A stretch of DNA of 64,000 nt from Brachionus rotundiformis (lineage: Eukaryota; Rotifera; Eurotatoria; Ploima; Brachionidae): the NCBI GenBank assembly GCA_016802295.1, contig JAESIW010000180.1, forward strand, positions 3,517,975 through 3,581,974, given 5' to 3'. The translations under genes and the position numbers were made by a program. The notes beneath the pieces are model-generated. The model was not told where the DNA came from and did not search any database. It saw only the letters and a program-made list of their open reading frames with translations. Shown here in pieces: positions 11,140 through 22,200 of this stretch (position 1 is the stretch's first letter; each line of letters begins with the position of its first letter).

Positions 11140-13332
11140 TTAAAAACTTGACATTAGATCTAAATATTGGTCAAAATCATTATATTGGCTAAAATCGTTG
11201 ACAGAATATTTATTCAAATTATCGATTCCACTGAAAACTCCAAATTGTTTGTTCTGTTCAATTAAATCCAAATTTTCACTGGAAATCTGATAATTTTGCT
11301 TAAATTTTCCCAACAAGTCAGGCAATTTAATGCCATACTCTGGGGCTTTATTGATCAAGCTGGCACATAAATTTGAATCATTCTTTCTATTTAAGCTATT
11401 AAATTTTTTCTGCACCGTATTTTCATTTTTGTTTTTTTTTAAGTCTACAAACGATGAATACTTGGACGGAATATTATTCAAAATTTGACTATTGTGTGTT
11501 TCGTTGCTGGAAATGTCCAAGTTTTCACCATTTGACTTTGAATCATTTGGCTTTAGAGTACAACTACAAAATACACTTTTGGCTATGGGTCGAAAAATAT
11601 TCATTTGCTTGGCTTTATTGATCTTAATTTCACTTTTGGACTTTAAAGTACTCGTTTCGTAGGGTACATGTATGTTTTTTTTTAATTCACCATCAATTTT
11701 AATAGATGATTCTACTTTTGAATTATCAACTTCTTTAGATTTATCATTTTGAAAAAAGTTCCTAGTGCTGAAAGCAGTGATAAAATTTTGCTTATGGCTT
11801 AGGTCTCCAAGACTCTCAATCTTGATCAAATCAAAAGTGTCATAGCTACTTTGAGTCTCTCTTTCTAAACAACCTTTGCTTAAATTGATATAATCTGACT
11901 TAGATTTTACCAAACGGTTCATTAATGGCTTTTCGACTTGTTTTATTTGACTGGAATCTTTTAAATTAGATTTTTTCATCTCAATAAATGAATTTTCGCT
12001 TGGAAGTTGTTTGCCAATTTTACTAACTTTTGGTTCAATATTTACATTTTCAAAGATAACTTTTTTTCCTTTAGAATTTAAATTTTGAGTTGATGATCTT
12101 TTAAAGCTAGAATTTGACACCTCTTCAGAATCATTTACAGACTCATATTTCGCAGAATCTGTAAAGTCACTTAAAGATGATAAATTAGTTTTATTCTGAG
12201 GTTGCTTTGGCATATTTTCAGACAAGCGACTTGTGTCTGAATCGTTGTAAATGCTTGTTTGCTCAGATGAAGAATTAAATTTGTTTTTTTTGAATATTCC
12301 AACTATTCCAAAGTTGGACTTGCTGGTACTTTTTAATCGATTGAGTGAGTTTTGTTTAGATGGTTGACTTCCAGTAGAACTAAGGCTACTATCGGAATTG
12401 ACCTGTAGTTTTTGCGAAATAGCCTCTGTAGATTGAATTCCCGAGTCTACTTCCTTAAAGTTTAATGTCTGTTTTATTTCCAGAGGTTTTCGCCGCTCAG
12501 TTAAAACTATCTTTGGTACTTCATCTTTTATTGTTTTATTTTCCTCTTGTTCACATGGTTTTATTTTATTTAGACGCAATTTGAGCTCATTTACCACAGC
12601 ATCAAAGCTCTTGGCTGTTCTTGAATCATTAATAGGTCCTGGATTATTAACTTTGCTAATTTTACTAAAGGTCAAACTGTTAGGGTTATTTTTTAATAAA
12701 TTTAAATCTAAAGGAAGTGGAGGAGGTGGAGGCGGCAGCCTAGTTGGTATATTCGGTACCTGATTTTGTTCTTCTTCATTAGATAAATTCATTACAGCCA
12801 CTTTTTGGTCAATTTTTTGTTTACTTTCAAATGTATCTATTCCTGGAGAGTCATCAATTTTTTGCTTAGTTTCATTTTTATCATTTGCTGTGTCATTTAG
12901 GTTATTTATACTTTTGGACCTATTGTTTTTATTGAAAGTATCCTTTTTTAATCTGGTCATGTCCATTTTGTTCTTTTTTGACATTGTGTTGGAATATTTG
13001 GTATCCTGGAAGATAATTTTATTTTGAATATTGGCTTCATTTTTGCGTCTTAGAGTCTCATTATTGCAGTTAGAGCACCAGTCAGACCTGGTAGTCGGGT
13101 GGTTGAATTTCATTGTTCTATTAATGGTATTATGTGAGTTGATAAAGTTTTTATTCACTCTGACTGTTCGGTAAGCGTCCCCGTAATAATAAGAGGGATC
13201 AAATTGATACAACTTATGGTGCTTGTTGATAAGGTCAACTTCTGCATGGTTCTGGTTAAACATGTAGAAATCGCCGTATGGATACTGATTAGGCACCATT
13301 TGAAATGGCATAAAGCTACTAGGATAATACAT
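11140..13332 (-). CDS. Large intrinsically disordered protein with a polyproline segment, unknown function
   Basis: A single uninterrupted reading frame of 730 residues, far too long to be chance at this AT content. The start ATG lies just after two acceptor-like sites (ACTAG and CTTAG), as for several neighbours. The sequence is dominated by Ser, Asn, Lys, Asp and Gln and looks disordered. The first 60 residues are rich in Tyr, Phe, Met and Pro. Around residue 200 there is LPPPPPPLPLDL, a possible profilin, EVH1 or SH3 ligand, soon followed by SFDAVVNELKLRLNKIKP, a short amphipathic helix. Many SSxxS clusters look like phosphorylation targets. Only isolated CxxC pairs are present, so no zinc finger is claimed. 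The polyproline plus short helix suggests an actin-regulatory or scaffold role, but this is inference. No family recognised. Confidence 0.85.
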   Translation of the reverse strand: MYYPSSFMPFQMVPNQYPYGDFYMFNQNHAEVDLINKHHKLYQFDPSYYYGDAYRTVRVNKNFINSHNTINRTMKFNHPTTRSDWCSNCNNETLRRKNEANIQNKIIFQDTKYSNTMSKKNKMDMTRLKKDTFNKNNRSKSINNLNDTANDKNETKQKIDDSPGIDTFESKQKIDQKVAVMNLSNEEEQNQVPNIPTRLPPPPPPLPLDLNLLKNNPNSLTFSKISKVNNPGPINDSRTAKSFDAVVNELKLRLNKIKPCEQEENKTIKDEVPKIVLTERRKPLEIKQTLNFKEVDSGIQSTEAISQKLQVNSDSSLSSTGSQPSKQNSLNRLKSTSKSNFGIVGIFKKNKFNSSSEQTSIYNDSDTSRLSENMPKQPQNKTNLSSLSDFTDSAKYESVNDSEEVSNSSFKRSSTQNLNSKGKKVIFENVNIEPKVSKIGKQLPSENSFIEMKKSNLKDSSQIKQVEKPLMNRLVKSKSDYINLSKGCLERETQSSYDTFDLIKIESLGDLSHKQNFITAFSTRNFFQNDKSKEVDNSKVESSIKIDGELKKNIHVPYETSTLKSKSEIKINKAKQMNIFRPIAKSVFCSCTLKPNDSKSNGENLDISSNETHNSQILNNIPSKYSSFVDLKKNKNENTVQKKFNSLNRKNDSNLCASLINKAPEYGIKLPDLLGKFKQNYQISSENLDLIEQNKQFGVFSGIDNLNKYSVNDFSQYNDFDQYLDLMSSF

Positions 13333-13993
13333 TCTAAGTTTATCTAGTAATAAACAAATAAATAAACAAATGAAAATGAATATTTATTTTTAAATTCGAT
13401 TTTATGGGAAGCTATATCTAGAAATATTATTTTTAATTGCATTCAATATAAACAACTAAAAAAGACAAAGGTCCTATTTTATTATTAGCCTAAATAAGTC
13501 AGATTCCATTTTATTTGTTTCTTTTGGGTCATAATTAATTATATTAAAAAAGAATTTATTCAAAAAAAAAAGAAATTGGATATGGTTTGGAGAGACCTAG
13601 TCTCTTTCATACTTATTTTCAAGATAGCCTTTAATGAAATTAACTGAGCGTAACGAAAGCTCTTGGATACATCCAGATTGTTAATAAAATTTGAAATAGA
13701 TATTTTCTAGGTCATGGAAAAAATTTTATAATCAGAGAGCAAATAGTCAATTTAATCACATGTCATCAAAAAATTATTAAGAAAATATTGGCAAAAGAAA
13801 AAATCCCGAGGCTGTTTGATGTAGGTTTTGTACCAATTGGAGATAATTGGAAATTTTTTGAATTTCATTGAGTGACAATTGAATATTAAAATAAAATCTT
13901 TGATCAAATTTTATTAAAATCGAAAAAATGAGTTTTTGTTTTTATTTAAATACGTCGGTTTAAATATCCAGGTTAAAATTTAAAATTGGTAGT
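13333..13993. other. Intergenic, no gene seen
   Basis: AT-rich spacer between two minus-strand genes, holding the upstream region of the 730-residue protein and the 3' flank of prefoldin 6. No further feature supported. Confidence 0.5.
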
Positions 13994-14531
13994 TTATTTT
14001 TTCATATTTTTAAGCTTGGCTTGCTGGAGTTGTTGTTGAATTTTGTTCAAGCTTTCTTTGAAATTTTCTTGTTTTGATTCGGTCTCTTTGATCAAGTTGT
14101 CGTGTCGTTTGCTTAAATTTTGAATTGGTTAGAGTAGAATTGGAGCGAGAAAGTGAACCTACATTTCATTTTGGATATACTCTATACGTTTCTGAACAGT
14201 TTGAGAAGCCTCGACAAGATCTTGTTTCAACAAGACTGGACCAACAAGCTTGTAGATGACATCGTCTTTTTTCAACAAATCTAACTCCTAATCAAACAAA
14301 AATTTGTCAAGTTTAAATTGGTTAGTTTAATTGCTTTTGGACTCACTTCCTTGACGAATTTGTTTTCAGTAAGCTGGGATTCTAATATTTGTCTCTGAGA
14401 AATGTGTTTGTTTAGATCTAGAAAAGTGATAAAATTAATCTTGCCTTTAGATTCTCTTAAAATCTCTTACCAGATTGACTCTTCTGAAATTTGGTTAATT
14501 CCTCTTCGAATTTTTTTTGGACAGTCTCCAT
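13994..14531 (-). CDS. PFDN6: Prefoldin subunit 6
   Basis: Beta-type subunit of the hexameric prefoldin chaperone, which passes nascent actin and tubulin to the CCT chaperonin in the cytosol. Four minus-strand exons in phase: 14531-14471, 14417-14347, 14287-14163 and 14111-13994, giving 124 residues, close to the usual length of about 129. The fold is visible as two coiled-coil arms around a beta-hairpin. The hallmark blocks are QLTENKFVKEELDLL and VYKL-type VIYKLVGPVLLKQDL, followed by a heptad-rich C-terminal helix ending in a Lys/Gln-rich tail. Introns are 51-59 nt. The ATG follows a TTTAG acceptor-like site by one base. Confidence 0.95.
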
Positions 14532-15799
14532 TCTAAATAACTACTTATCTTTAAAATGTAATTAATTTTAATTCTGAAAATAAAGTAACATGCTTTGAAT
14601 TAGTATGAGGTTCAAATATTTAAATGAATGAAAAAATATTTTACCATCTTAACTACAGAATTTTTTGAGTATAGAGGCTTAGAAAATTGTGTCCGCAAAA
14701 AGGTTTTCAAGTTAACAAAAGTATAGATTTAAAATGTGGAATATTTGCTTTTTAATTCAACCAAATGATATCATCATATGATTATTCATGAATTTTCAAG
14801 TTAATTTATTTTCAAATTAGATTAATTGTGAAGGAATTTAATAAGTTTTTTTTAAATTTTATCAAAAAATTCACCTACTATTTTGGTAAAGGATTTTAAA
14901 TATCATTAATAATAATGATAATAAATGAACTACGGCACTAGTTCGGAGTTTGCACCGAAATCTAGTACATTAAATGATAGTAGATTATCTTTTCACAATT
15001 AGACCAAATAGTTAAATACACTGTGTGATAGATGCTTTAAAAAATAAAAAAAAAAATTTTTATTATTTAAAAATTCCTCAATTTATCAAGTAAATTTTTT
15101 ATTAGAGCGAAATTAAGTACCTTAGTATTAAGCCGATTTGTGTCTCAATAAAAAAATCTTTTCATGATAAAAGTTAATTTTAAATTTTAAAATGAAATTT
15201 GTCCGAGCAATATTTAATATCTTAAAGGTTAGTTAAGATACCTAATTGCTAAGGTAAATTTCAATGTCATATTCAGTCAATTTTACAAGAAATATTCAAA
15301 AATATTACTTTAAAGTAAATTTGACAGCATCCAAAAGCTTAATATTAAATTTTTAGAATTTATTTTAAAATAAACTTTATTACAATGCCTTAATAGCTAA
15401 ATGTGATATGAAAGAAAATAATTAACAAAAAAAAATAAATTGCTTTGGTAAAAAGTATACTTAAATAGCCTAAATTTACTATTTAAAAAAAACAAATACC
15501 AGATTATGATTTTAGTCTTAGATTAAACAAAATATGTCTTTAAGATATATTCTCTTATTGTCTTTATAGAATTTTAGAAATAGAAAAAAGTTCATTAAAA
15601 TTGATATTTATCTTTTTTCTTAAAATAATAAATATTAAACAAAATTAATAAAAAAATCTGAATCGATATTTCATTAAGTGAATCTAAACATACATGTATT
15701 TTAAGTTAATATAATAAATAATAAATTTTTTTGTTTCACTTCAGCATTTTATTAAGAAAGTAATTTTTAAAAATTAGAATAAATATTTTTTTAAATTAT
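14532..15799. other. Intergenic, AT-rich, no gene seen
   Basis: Spacer of about 1.3 kb between ALG2's 3' end and the prefoldin 6 start. Apart from the upstream region of prefoldin 6 and the likely ALG2 3' UTR, I see no gene, repeat or RNA. Confidence 0.55.
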
Positions 15800-17089
15800 T
15801 TAATTATCTTTTTTCTGTAAATTAACGTTGGTCATATTGGTCAAAATTTTTTCAAAATTCTGTTGAAAAGCTACAAAAGAAAAACAACTAATAACGCGTT
15901 TTCGAGCTTGTTGACTCATTTGAAGCTGTTTGGCTGGATCGACTATTACTTTTTCCATGGCACTGGCAAATTCATTAGCAGATGAATTTACTAAAAATCC
16001 AGTAATATCATTTTTTACTGTTTCCAATGGTCCACCAGTGTTAGTAGCAATAACAGGTCGTTCACAATACATTGCTTCTATAGGCACAATTCCGAAGTGT
16101 TCATTAGTCGGCGTGTAGATTAGACAAATTGTTTTACGTAATAAGAGAATTTTTTGTTTATCACTTATAGACCTCAAGAAGCTTATATGATCAATTAAGT
16201 CAAAAGAGTTGGCCAAATCAACCAATTCTTGGTAATGAGTTATATTTTCTTCAACTCGAGAGTCATAGCCACCAGCCATAACCAAGTGGCACGATTCCCA
16301 ATCCTTTTTATTGAGTATATTTCTCAACTCGTTTAGAGCCATGATAGCTAATTTTAAGTCTTTTTTACGCTCATATCTGTTAATGGATAGAAATATAAAT
16401 TTTTTCTCTCCAATTTTTGTCATCTGAGACAAATTTGTATTCGAAATTTCATTTTGATTTTTTTCGTTCTTATCTTCTTTGGACTCTTGGCTAAATTCGT
16501 TTAAAAGCGCATCGAATTTTTCTGTATTCAAAGAAGGATACAAAACATCAATTGTCTTGTTCCTCAATTGGCTGAATGTTTGGTAAAAAATTTTTTTGGT
16601 AAACTCACTATTTACCAAAATAACATCAGCCATACCAGTTGTTACCATTTCAAGCCAATTTAAAGGTGCTCTGTAAAAGCGTTTTAAAAAATTACGTCTC
16701 TCATAGATACATAAAAGCTGGTCTGGAAAATGACAATAGAATAAAACTTTGTATTTAGCCCATTTAAATGCACAAACTGGTAAACTAATTTGGTCACATA
16801 TGACAACATCAACTTCTAGACCACTAAAAAATATCAACCAAATAGAAGCCAAAAACATTTTTAAATATGCCAAAAATGCATGAAAACGTCCACAAATATG
16901 ACGCGGCCAGGAACTTAATTTAACTAAAATGTTTAAATCTTTGGTATCCTCAAAACAGTGATTTGGATCGTAGTGATTTGTCAATATGGATACTTCGTGA
17001 CCATTAGATTGAGCAGCTAATGCCATATCAACTATCAAACGTTCGGCTCCGCCGACTCCCAAGTCAGGATGAACAAATAACAATTTCAT
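15800..17089 (-). CDS. ALG2: Alpha-1,3/1,6-mannosyltransferase ALG2
   Basis: Adds the second and third mannoses to the dolichol-linked oligosaccharide on the cytosolic face of the ER, early in N-glycosylation. A single intronless frame of 429 residues (human ALG2 is 416). It is a GT4-family, GT-B fold glycosyltransferase: the N-terminal domain starts with HPDLGVGGAERLIVDMALA, and the C-terminal nucleotide-sugar site shows EHFGIVPIEAMYCERPV followed by ATNTGGP, with the conserved glutamates of the EX7E motif. A hydrophobic segment around residues 70-100 (FHAFLAYLKMFLASIWLIFF) fits the membrane-associated helix of ALG2. An insertion of Asn/Lys/Glu around residues 205-225 is lineage-specific. 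No damage seen. Confidence 0.96.
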   Translation of the reverse strand: MKLLFVHPDLGVGGAERLIVDMALAAQSNGHEVSILTNHYDPNHCFEDTKDLNILVKLSSWPRHICGRFHAFLAYLKMFLASIWLIFFSGLEVDVVICDQISLPVCAFKWAKYKVLFYCHFPDQLLCIYERRNFLKRFYRAPLNWLEMVTTGMADVILVNSEFTKKIFYQTFSQLRNKTIDVLYPSLNTEKFDALLNEFSQESKEDKNEKNQNEISNTNLSQMTKIGEKKFIFLSINRYERKKDLKLAIMALNELRNILNKKDWESCHLVMAGGYDSRVEENITHYQELVDLANSFDLIDHISFLRSISDKQKILLLRKTICLIYTPTNEHFGIVPIEAMYCERPVIATNTGGPLETVKNDITGFLVNSSANEFASAMEKVIVDPAKQLQMSQQARKRVISCFSFVAFQQNFEKILTNMTNVNLQKKDN

Positions 17090-17300
17090 GGTCTTATTTT
17101 TGTTTAGAAATTATCAAAATTATCAATAAATTAAACTGAAAAAGCACTTAAGAGCTTTTTTTTAATTTTGAAACAAACAAATGATTTTAAAATTTTATTT
17201 ATATAAAAAAACTTCGAATCAAAATAATTAATTTTAATTATTAAAATAAAACCACGGCTAATTGATTAACACCACTGAGGTTAAATAATTCACAAATAAT

Positions 17301-17816
17301 TTATCTGAAATTTGCCTTTAGCTGATCTTTAGCCATTTTAAAGACGTCAAAAAGAGTTTGTTCTCCTAAAGGAAGGTCGTTGTCTCTGATACTAACTCGG
17401 TGTAAAACTGCCATTGGATCAATTTCCAAAATAATTCCATTGTCGCAAATTTCGTCCAATGCTAAAGTACAAGTATCCATATATTCTATTAAAGTTCTTT
17501 TCTCAACACCACGCTTAAGAATCATACTCAGGGCATCATAGAAACAATTTAGCACACTGACTAGAATTACTTCGTTTTCATTTGTCGAGCCAATTACATA
17601 AAAATGTAGATCGACTATGCTTCGGTAAACTATGGTAAACCCATCTATCATTATAATCTCACCATTGGATTTGTGTGTTTTACTAAAGAGTTTTTTTTCG
17701 AATTCGCGTTTTTCTTTTGCTGATGGTAATGATGAGTCGTAGTATTTGCCCAGTAGGCGATTTCCGTCATTATCGAGCAGTATTATGCCCTTAATTATGT
17801 AGAGTGATGGCTCCAT
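17301..17816 (-). CDS. COPZ: Coatomer subunit zeta (copy 1)
   Basis: Small subunit of the COPI coat, in the F-subcomplex with gamma-COP, acting in Golgi-to-ER and intra-Golgi transport. A single exon of 171 residues, the usual size for the family. It has the longin-like core: SLYIIKGIILLDNDGNRLLG at the N-terminus, then FSKTHKSNGEIIMIDG, TIVYRSIVDLHFYVIGS and LDEICDNGIILEIDP. It is about 60% identical, counted by eye, to the next gene downstream, and both are intronless and in the same direction, so they are a tandem duplicate pair. I cannot say which corresponds to which vertebrate isoform; independent duplication is more likely. Confidence 0.95.
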   Translation of the reverse strand: MEPSLYIIKGIILLDNDGNRLLGKYYDSSLPSAKEKREFEKKLFSKTHKSNGEIIMIDGFTIVYRSIVDLHFYVIGSTNENEVILVSVLNCFYDALSMILKRGVEKRTLIEYMDTCTLALDEICDNGIILEIDPMAVLHRVSIRDNDLPLGEQTLFDVFKMAKDQLKANFR

Positions 17817-18482
17817 TTTTTATATTGAAAATTTATTTTTAAAAATTAATTTAATTGCTTATAAAGTGTTTTCGAAGGCAAAATTATATTCTAAATAGAT
17901 TATTATTAAGAAAATTTTTAAAAAATTTGTTCATCATTAAATTAGTTATTAGATTGAATTAGAATAATTATAACAGAAGAGTTAAAGACCATTCATAATG
18001 AAATGATCAAAAATGACAAGAATATTTGAGCTTTAAATTTAAGTTTAAATAAACTTTGATCAATTTTTAGCTAAAAAAGCGATTCAGATGATACATAAAA
18101 TATAATTTCATTAATATTTATAATTATGATTCAAAAATATAAAACTTTGAAGAATTTTTTAAATAAAAAGTGTAAGATAATATTTAATTATTCTAATTCA
18201 GAGGTGATCCAAATAATAAAAAATAAAGAGATAATATAATAGTAAAATAGACAAATAAGTTGTTGATTAATACGGTTTTGACATCGTATTCAAAAAGTAA
18301 ATACAAATGCTAAATTTGAATCTATTTTTATTCTAGAAAACATATTCCGAAATTATCAATTAAAAGAAGCAATCATAAATTGAGAAAATAAGAGAGAGAA
18401 TAAAATATTAATTTAATATTTTGAAAAAAATGAAGCTTCCTAAATTAAACACATAATTTCGGAAGCCTAAAAATGGAATAAT
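17817..18482. other. Spacer between the two COPZ genes
   Basis: AT-rich spacer of 666 bases containing the promoter of copy 1 and the 3' end of copy 2. No open frame or repeat beyond that. Confidence 0.5.
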
Positions 18483-19001
18483 TTATCTAAGAATTGACCA
18501 TTTTAATTGATCTCGAGCTGACTTAACAACATCCATCACAGTTTGTTCTCCCAATGGAACTTCATCTTTTAAGCTAACTCTCTGTGAAATAGCTGACGGA
18601 TCGGTTTCCAGTAGAATTCCATTGTCACAAATTTCATCGATTGCCAGTAAAACTGCATCCAAATGGTCAATCAGATACTTTTTCTCTATATTTTTGCGCA
18701 AAATTTGACTAACAGAATCATACAAACAATTCAAAACACTGCTTAACATTATTTCATTGTCAGTTGTTGAACCGACCACATAGAAAAATATGTCCACGAT
18801 GCTTCTGTAAACAATTGTCAAATTATCAAGCATAATAATTTCACCATTAGCCTTATGGGTCTTGGAGAAGAGGACTTTTTCGAAGTCTAATTGTTCTTTG
18901 ATGCTTGAAAATTGGTTGTCAAAGTATTTTCCTGCCAAACGGTTTCCATCAGAGTCTAAAATTAGAATAGCCTTAACTGTATACAATGAAGGATCCATCA
19001 T
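18483..19001 (-). CDS. COPZ: Coatomer subunit zeta (copy 2)
   Basis: Second intronless coatomer zeta gene, 172 residues. It keeps the family core (SLYTVKAILILDSDGNRLAG, FSKTHKANGEIIMLD, TIVYRSIVDIFFYVVGS, IDEICDNGILLETDP). Two ATGs in a row begin the frame; either could be used, the first giving a one-residue N-terminal extension compared with copy 1. A TTTAAG acceptor-like site lies a few bases upstream. Both copies look intact, so both are probably functional COPI subunits, perhaps expressed differently. Confidence 0.95.
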   Translation of the reverse strand: MMDPSLYTVKAILILDSDGNRLAGKYFDNQFSSIKEQLDFEKVLFSKTHKANGEIIMLDNLTIVYRSIVDIFFYVVGSTTDNEIMLSSVLNCLYDSVSQILRKNIEKKYLIDHLDAVLLAIDEICDNGILLETDPSAISQRVSLKDEVPLGEQTVMDVVKSARDQLKWSILR

Positions 19002-19270
19002 AGTGGCTTAAATAATTAAAATTAATTTTTTATTTTTTTTTTGTAATTTTAAATTAAAAAAAAGCTTAAATACGATTTTTAGGTCGTACTTAATTAGAAT
19101 AATTAAAAATTTGGAAATTAATGGACGTATTAATATTGTAAATATTGCAAATTGGAGTTTTGAAATTGAAAAAAATTTATACAAATTTTAAATAAAAAAT
19201 AAATCCGCATTATTAAAAACTATCACCGAGACAGAAACAGATGTTTAAAGGTAATTATATCGTTCTTTGT

Positions 19271-22200
19271 TTAGACAGCAAGTAGTTTTTGTTGTAAGCT
19301 TTGTGGCATTTTCGCTTTTTGCTGGTTAAAATGATAGCTAACTACACTTGTGCCTGTTGAATTTGATTTAAAACATTCATTTAATTCTCTGCGAAAAGTT
19401 GCTATATTTTGAGTAAATCTAGGAATATAATATATAAAAAATCTATTTATTTATTTCTCTTGAATTTATTTAAGAAATTACTTGTCTCTATTTTTTATCG
19501 ATAGACTAAGTTCGATTCCATTCATTAAATTCTTAAAGCTGTTTTCAGCAACCTCTCTTTTTTCCATTGTTTGCGAATTTATTAAATTGATTCGCCACTG
19601 TTCAAAATACTAATTAAAAAATTCAATTAATTTAATTTTAATTGGCAAAAATAATTAGATAGTCTTTTTTATTGATCAAAAATTCCTAAACTATATTTTT
19701 AAATTCATCTAATCTAATCTTTTCGAAAAAAAATAATTTTAAACAAACTGATTTGAAATTAGTTCATTACTTGTTCATTTAAAAGAATTAATCCAAGAAG
19801 AGGTCTTGACATAGACCATTGATTTTTGCAGTCCTCAAAAATAATTATATTTAAAACTGTAGATAATAATTGTTGGAAAACTTGGCATTGCTGCTGATAA
19901 AGTTGAATTAAGGGTATTTGATGAACTGATTTACCACGTTTTTGCTTTGATAAATTTTTGAATAAAAATGTTATCAAATGATCCAATGCCGAGCAACAAC
20001 TAGTACTAATTGTTGAATCGACGGATCCCAACCCATTTGAAATGGTTTCCAAAAGATAAAGAAAAACTTGTGGTTCTAACATTGATATAAAAGACATATG
20101 GTCAGCAGTCAAAGTTTCCACTAATCCATAATAAGTTTGACTTAATTTTGAATAAATTCTAAGATTATTTTGGTCAAATGAAAGCAACATTTTGACAAAC
20201 ATTTCAAGAGCATCACTCAATGCACTATCGTTATATAAGCCAAATACTCCAAAGTTTACATAACCACCAGATAAACTCCATTTGAGTATACTAAAACAAA
20301 TTGATATTCCTTTCAATTTAATGGAGTAAATTTGATCTTTATTAGCATCCATTCCGCTTAGGGAAACGATTCTTGACCCATAGGCACATACTAGTTGAGA
20401 TGCTTCTCTAAAAAGCAAAATTCCATTAGGCGAGCTAATTTCAAAAGTCAATCTTTGGGATCTATTTTGAACCAGTTCTGCCATTAATTTTAATATTGGT
20501 GTTGTAACGAAGGATTCATTGTACCAAACTTCAATTGCTTTTCTGAATAATGGTATGTATTTTGGATAAAGCCAATCAAATAATTGCATATAAGCGGCTC
20601 TTGAGTTGAAAGCAAAAGCAAGACCACGTAGATCCCTTGCAAGTCCAACAAGGGGTAGTTTAACTTCGTGGAGAGATTCCTTGTTGATTGCTTGAGACAT
20701 AATGTTGCCTATTGTATCTAGTTGACTCGTTAATGGTCTAATGAATCTTTCAAAGGTGTCATCGTCATCATTAAAGTCCAAGTTCAGCAAGCGTCCCAAT
20801 GCTGTATAAAAAGTTGTACGACACTTCATTTCTTTAACAATTTCTGGATTTGAAAAGCCCAAAAATGGAAAATTTTCGCTAGTATGATTAGCTAAAATAA
20901 AATGTATTGAATCTAATTTCATTAATTTTCTGACACTACTGTATCCAACCGATAGATCATTGAATAAATTGAGAGTTTTATTTATGATCCTTTCACTTCT
21001 AGTCCAGTATTTTAAATTTGTTATAATTTTACTAGTGACCACATTTAGCCACATAGTTTCGTCCTGTATTCCAAGTAATTCGGACATGCGACGATAAACT
21101 TTGGAACTTTTTTGAACCTGGTCACCCACAAATATTTTTCTAAACTGTTCGAAAAAATTCAATATTGCCAAATCGAGTTTTTCACAACCACAAGTTCCAA
21201 TTGATTGCTCAAGACGATTATTAACAAAGTTCATCAATTGAAGTACTCGAGCAACAAGCTCTCCGTCGTACATGTCGTGTTCTTCAGTATTTCCAAGAGA
21301 ATATGAGCTTCTTCCACCAATTACAGCGCCTATTATGTACACCAACCAAGTTAATTGACCCTCTTTTATTTTAAAATCTGGATTTTGGTTTTGAATATTT
21401 GGTGAAATTCGGCCGCTAATTGAAGCTGACTTGATTAATGTTTGGTATTCTTGAGCGGTCTTGTCAAATAACTCAACCAATATTTTGCATGTTTTTTCAT
21501 ATTCACATCGACCTATTACTGATATCTTAGAAAAAAATTATCAAAAATTTTTATTAATTTTCAAGTAATAGTAATATAATATTTTGCAACAATACAATAA
21601 ACAGGTTAAATTTAAAAAATTAATTTCTAGATATTTCAATTATATAGGAAAAAAAATGTGACAATTTATTTATATTATTACCTTTTAATTAAAATAAAAT
21701 TACAAAAATAGAAAACTTTAACTTAAGAAATATAAATCAGTAAAATAAAGTATTTTATTTTGGCAAAACGTAGAAGAGCAAGTGCTTATTGAAAATTTGG
21801 TAAAATATTCCATCATTATAAATAAATAAAAGAGCTGTTATTGATCTTATAATCTTACTTGTTCTAATTGTTGATATACTGTTCCAATGTCTTGGAACGG
21901 ATCATCTACACCATCACGAACAACTGAGTTTACATGTTCTAAACGAGAAGTGATAAAAGTATTAGTAATCTCTGGCGTATATGTTTCCAAGTGATGGGGT
22001 TCTTGGGTTTTAATGTAAGGCACTGAGGCTACCATTCTTTGCCACAAACTAAGCAAATAGTAGAGACTATTTTGAGAAAATCTCCACATCTTTAAATTTA
22101 TCATTTTATAAAGCTGAAATTAATTTTTTTTTTAATTACTCTTAAACTAGTCACAGTAAATTTTGCTATCATTTCAATAAATTCATTATAGTAATCTAAT

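Noticed and set aside
12581..12763. Plus-strand frame with a glycine run
   Set aside because: Antisense shadow of the polyproline segment of the 730-residue minus-strand protein.
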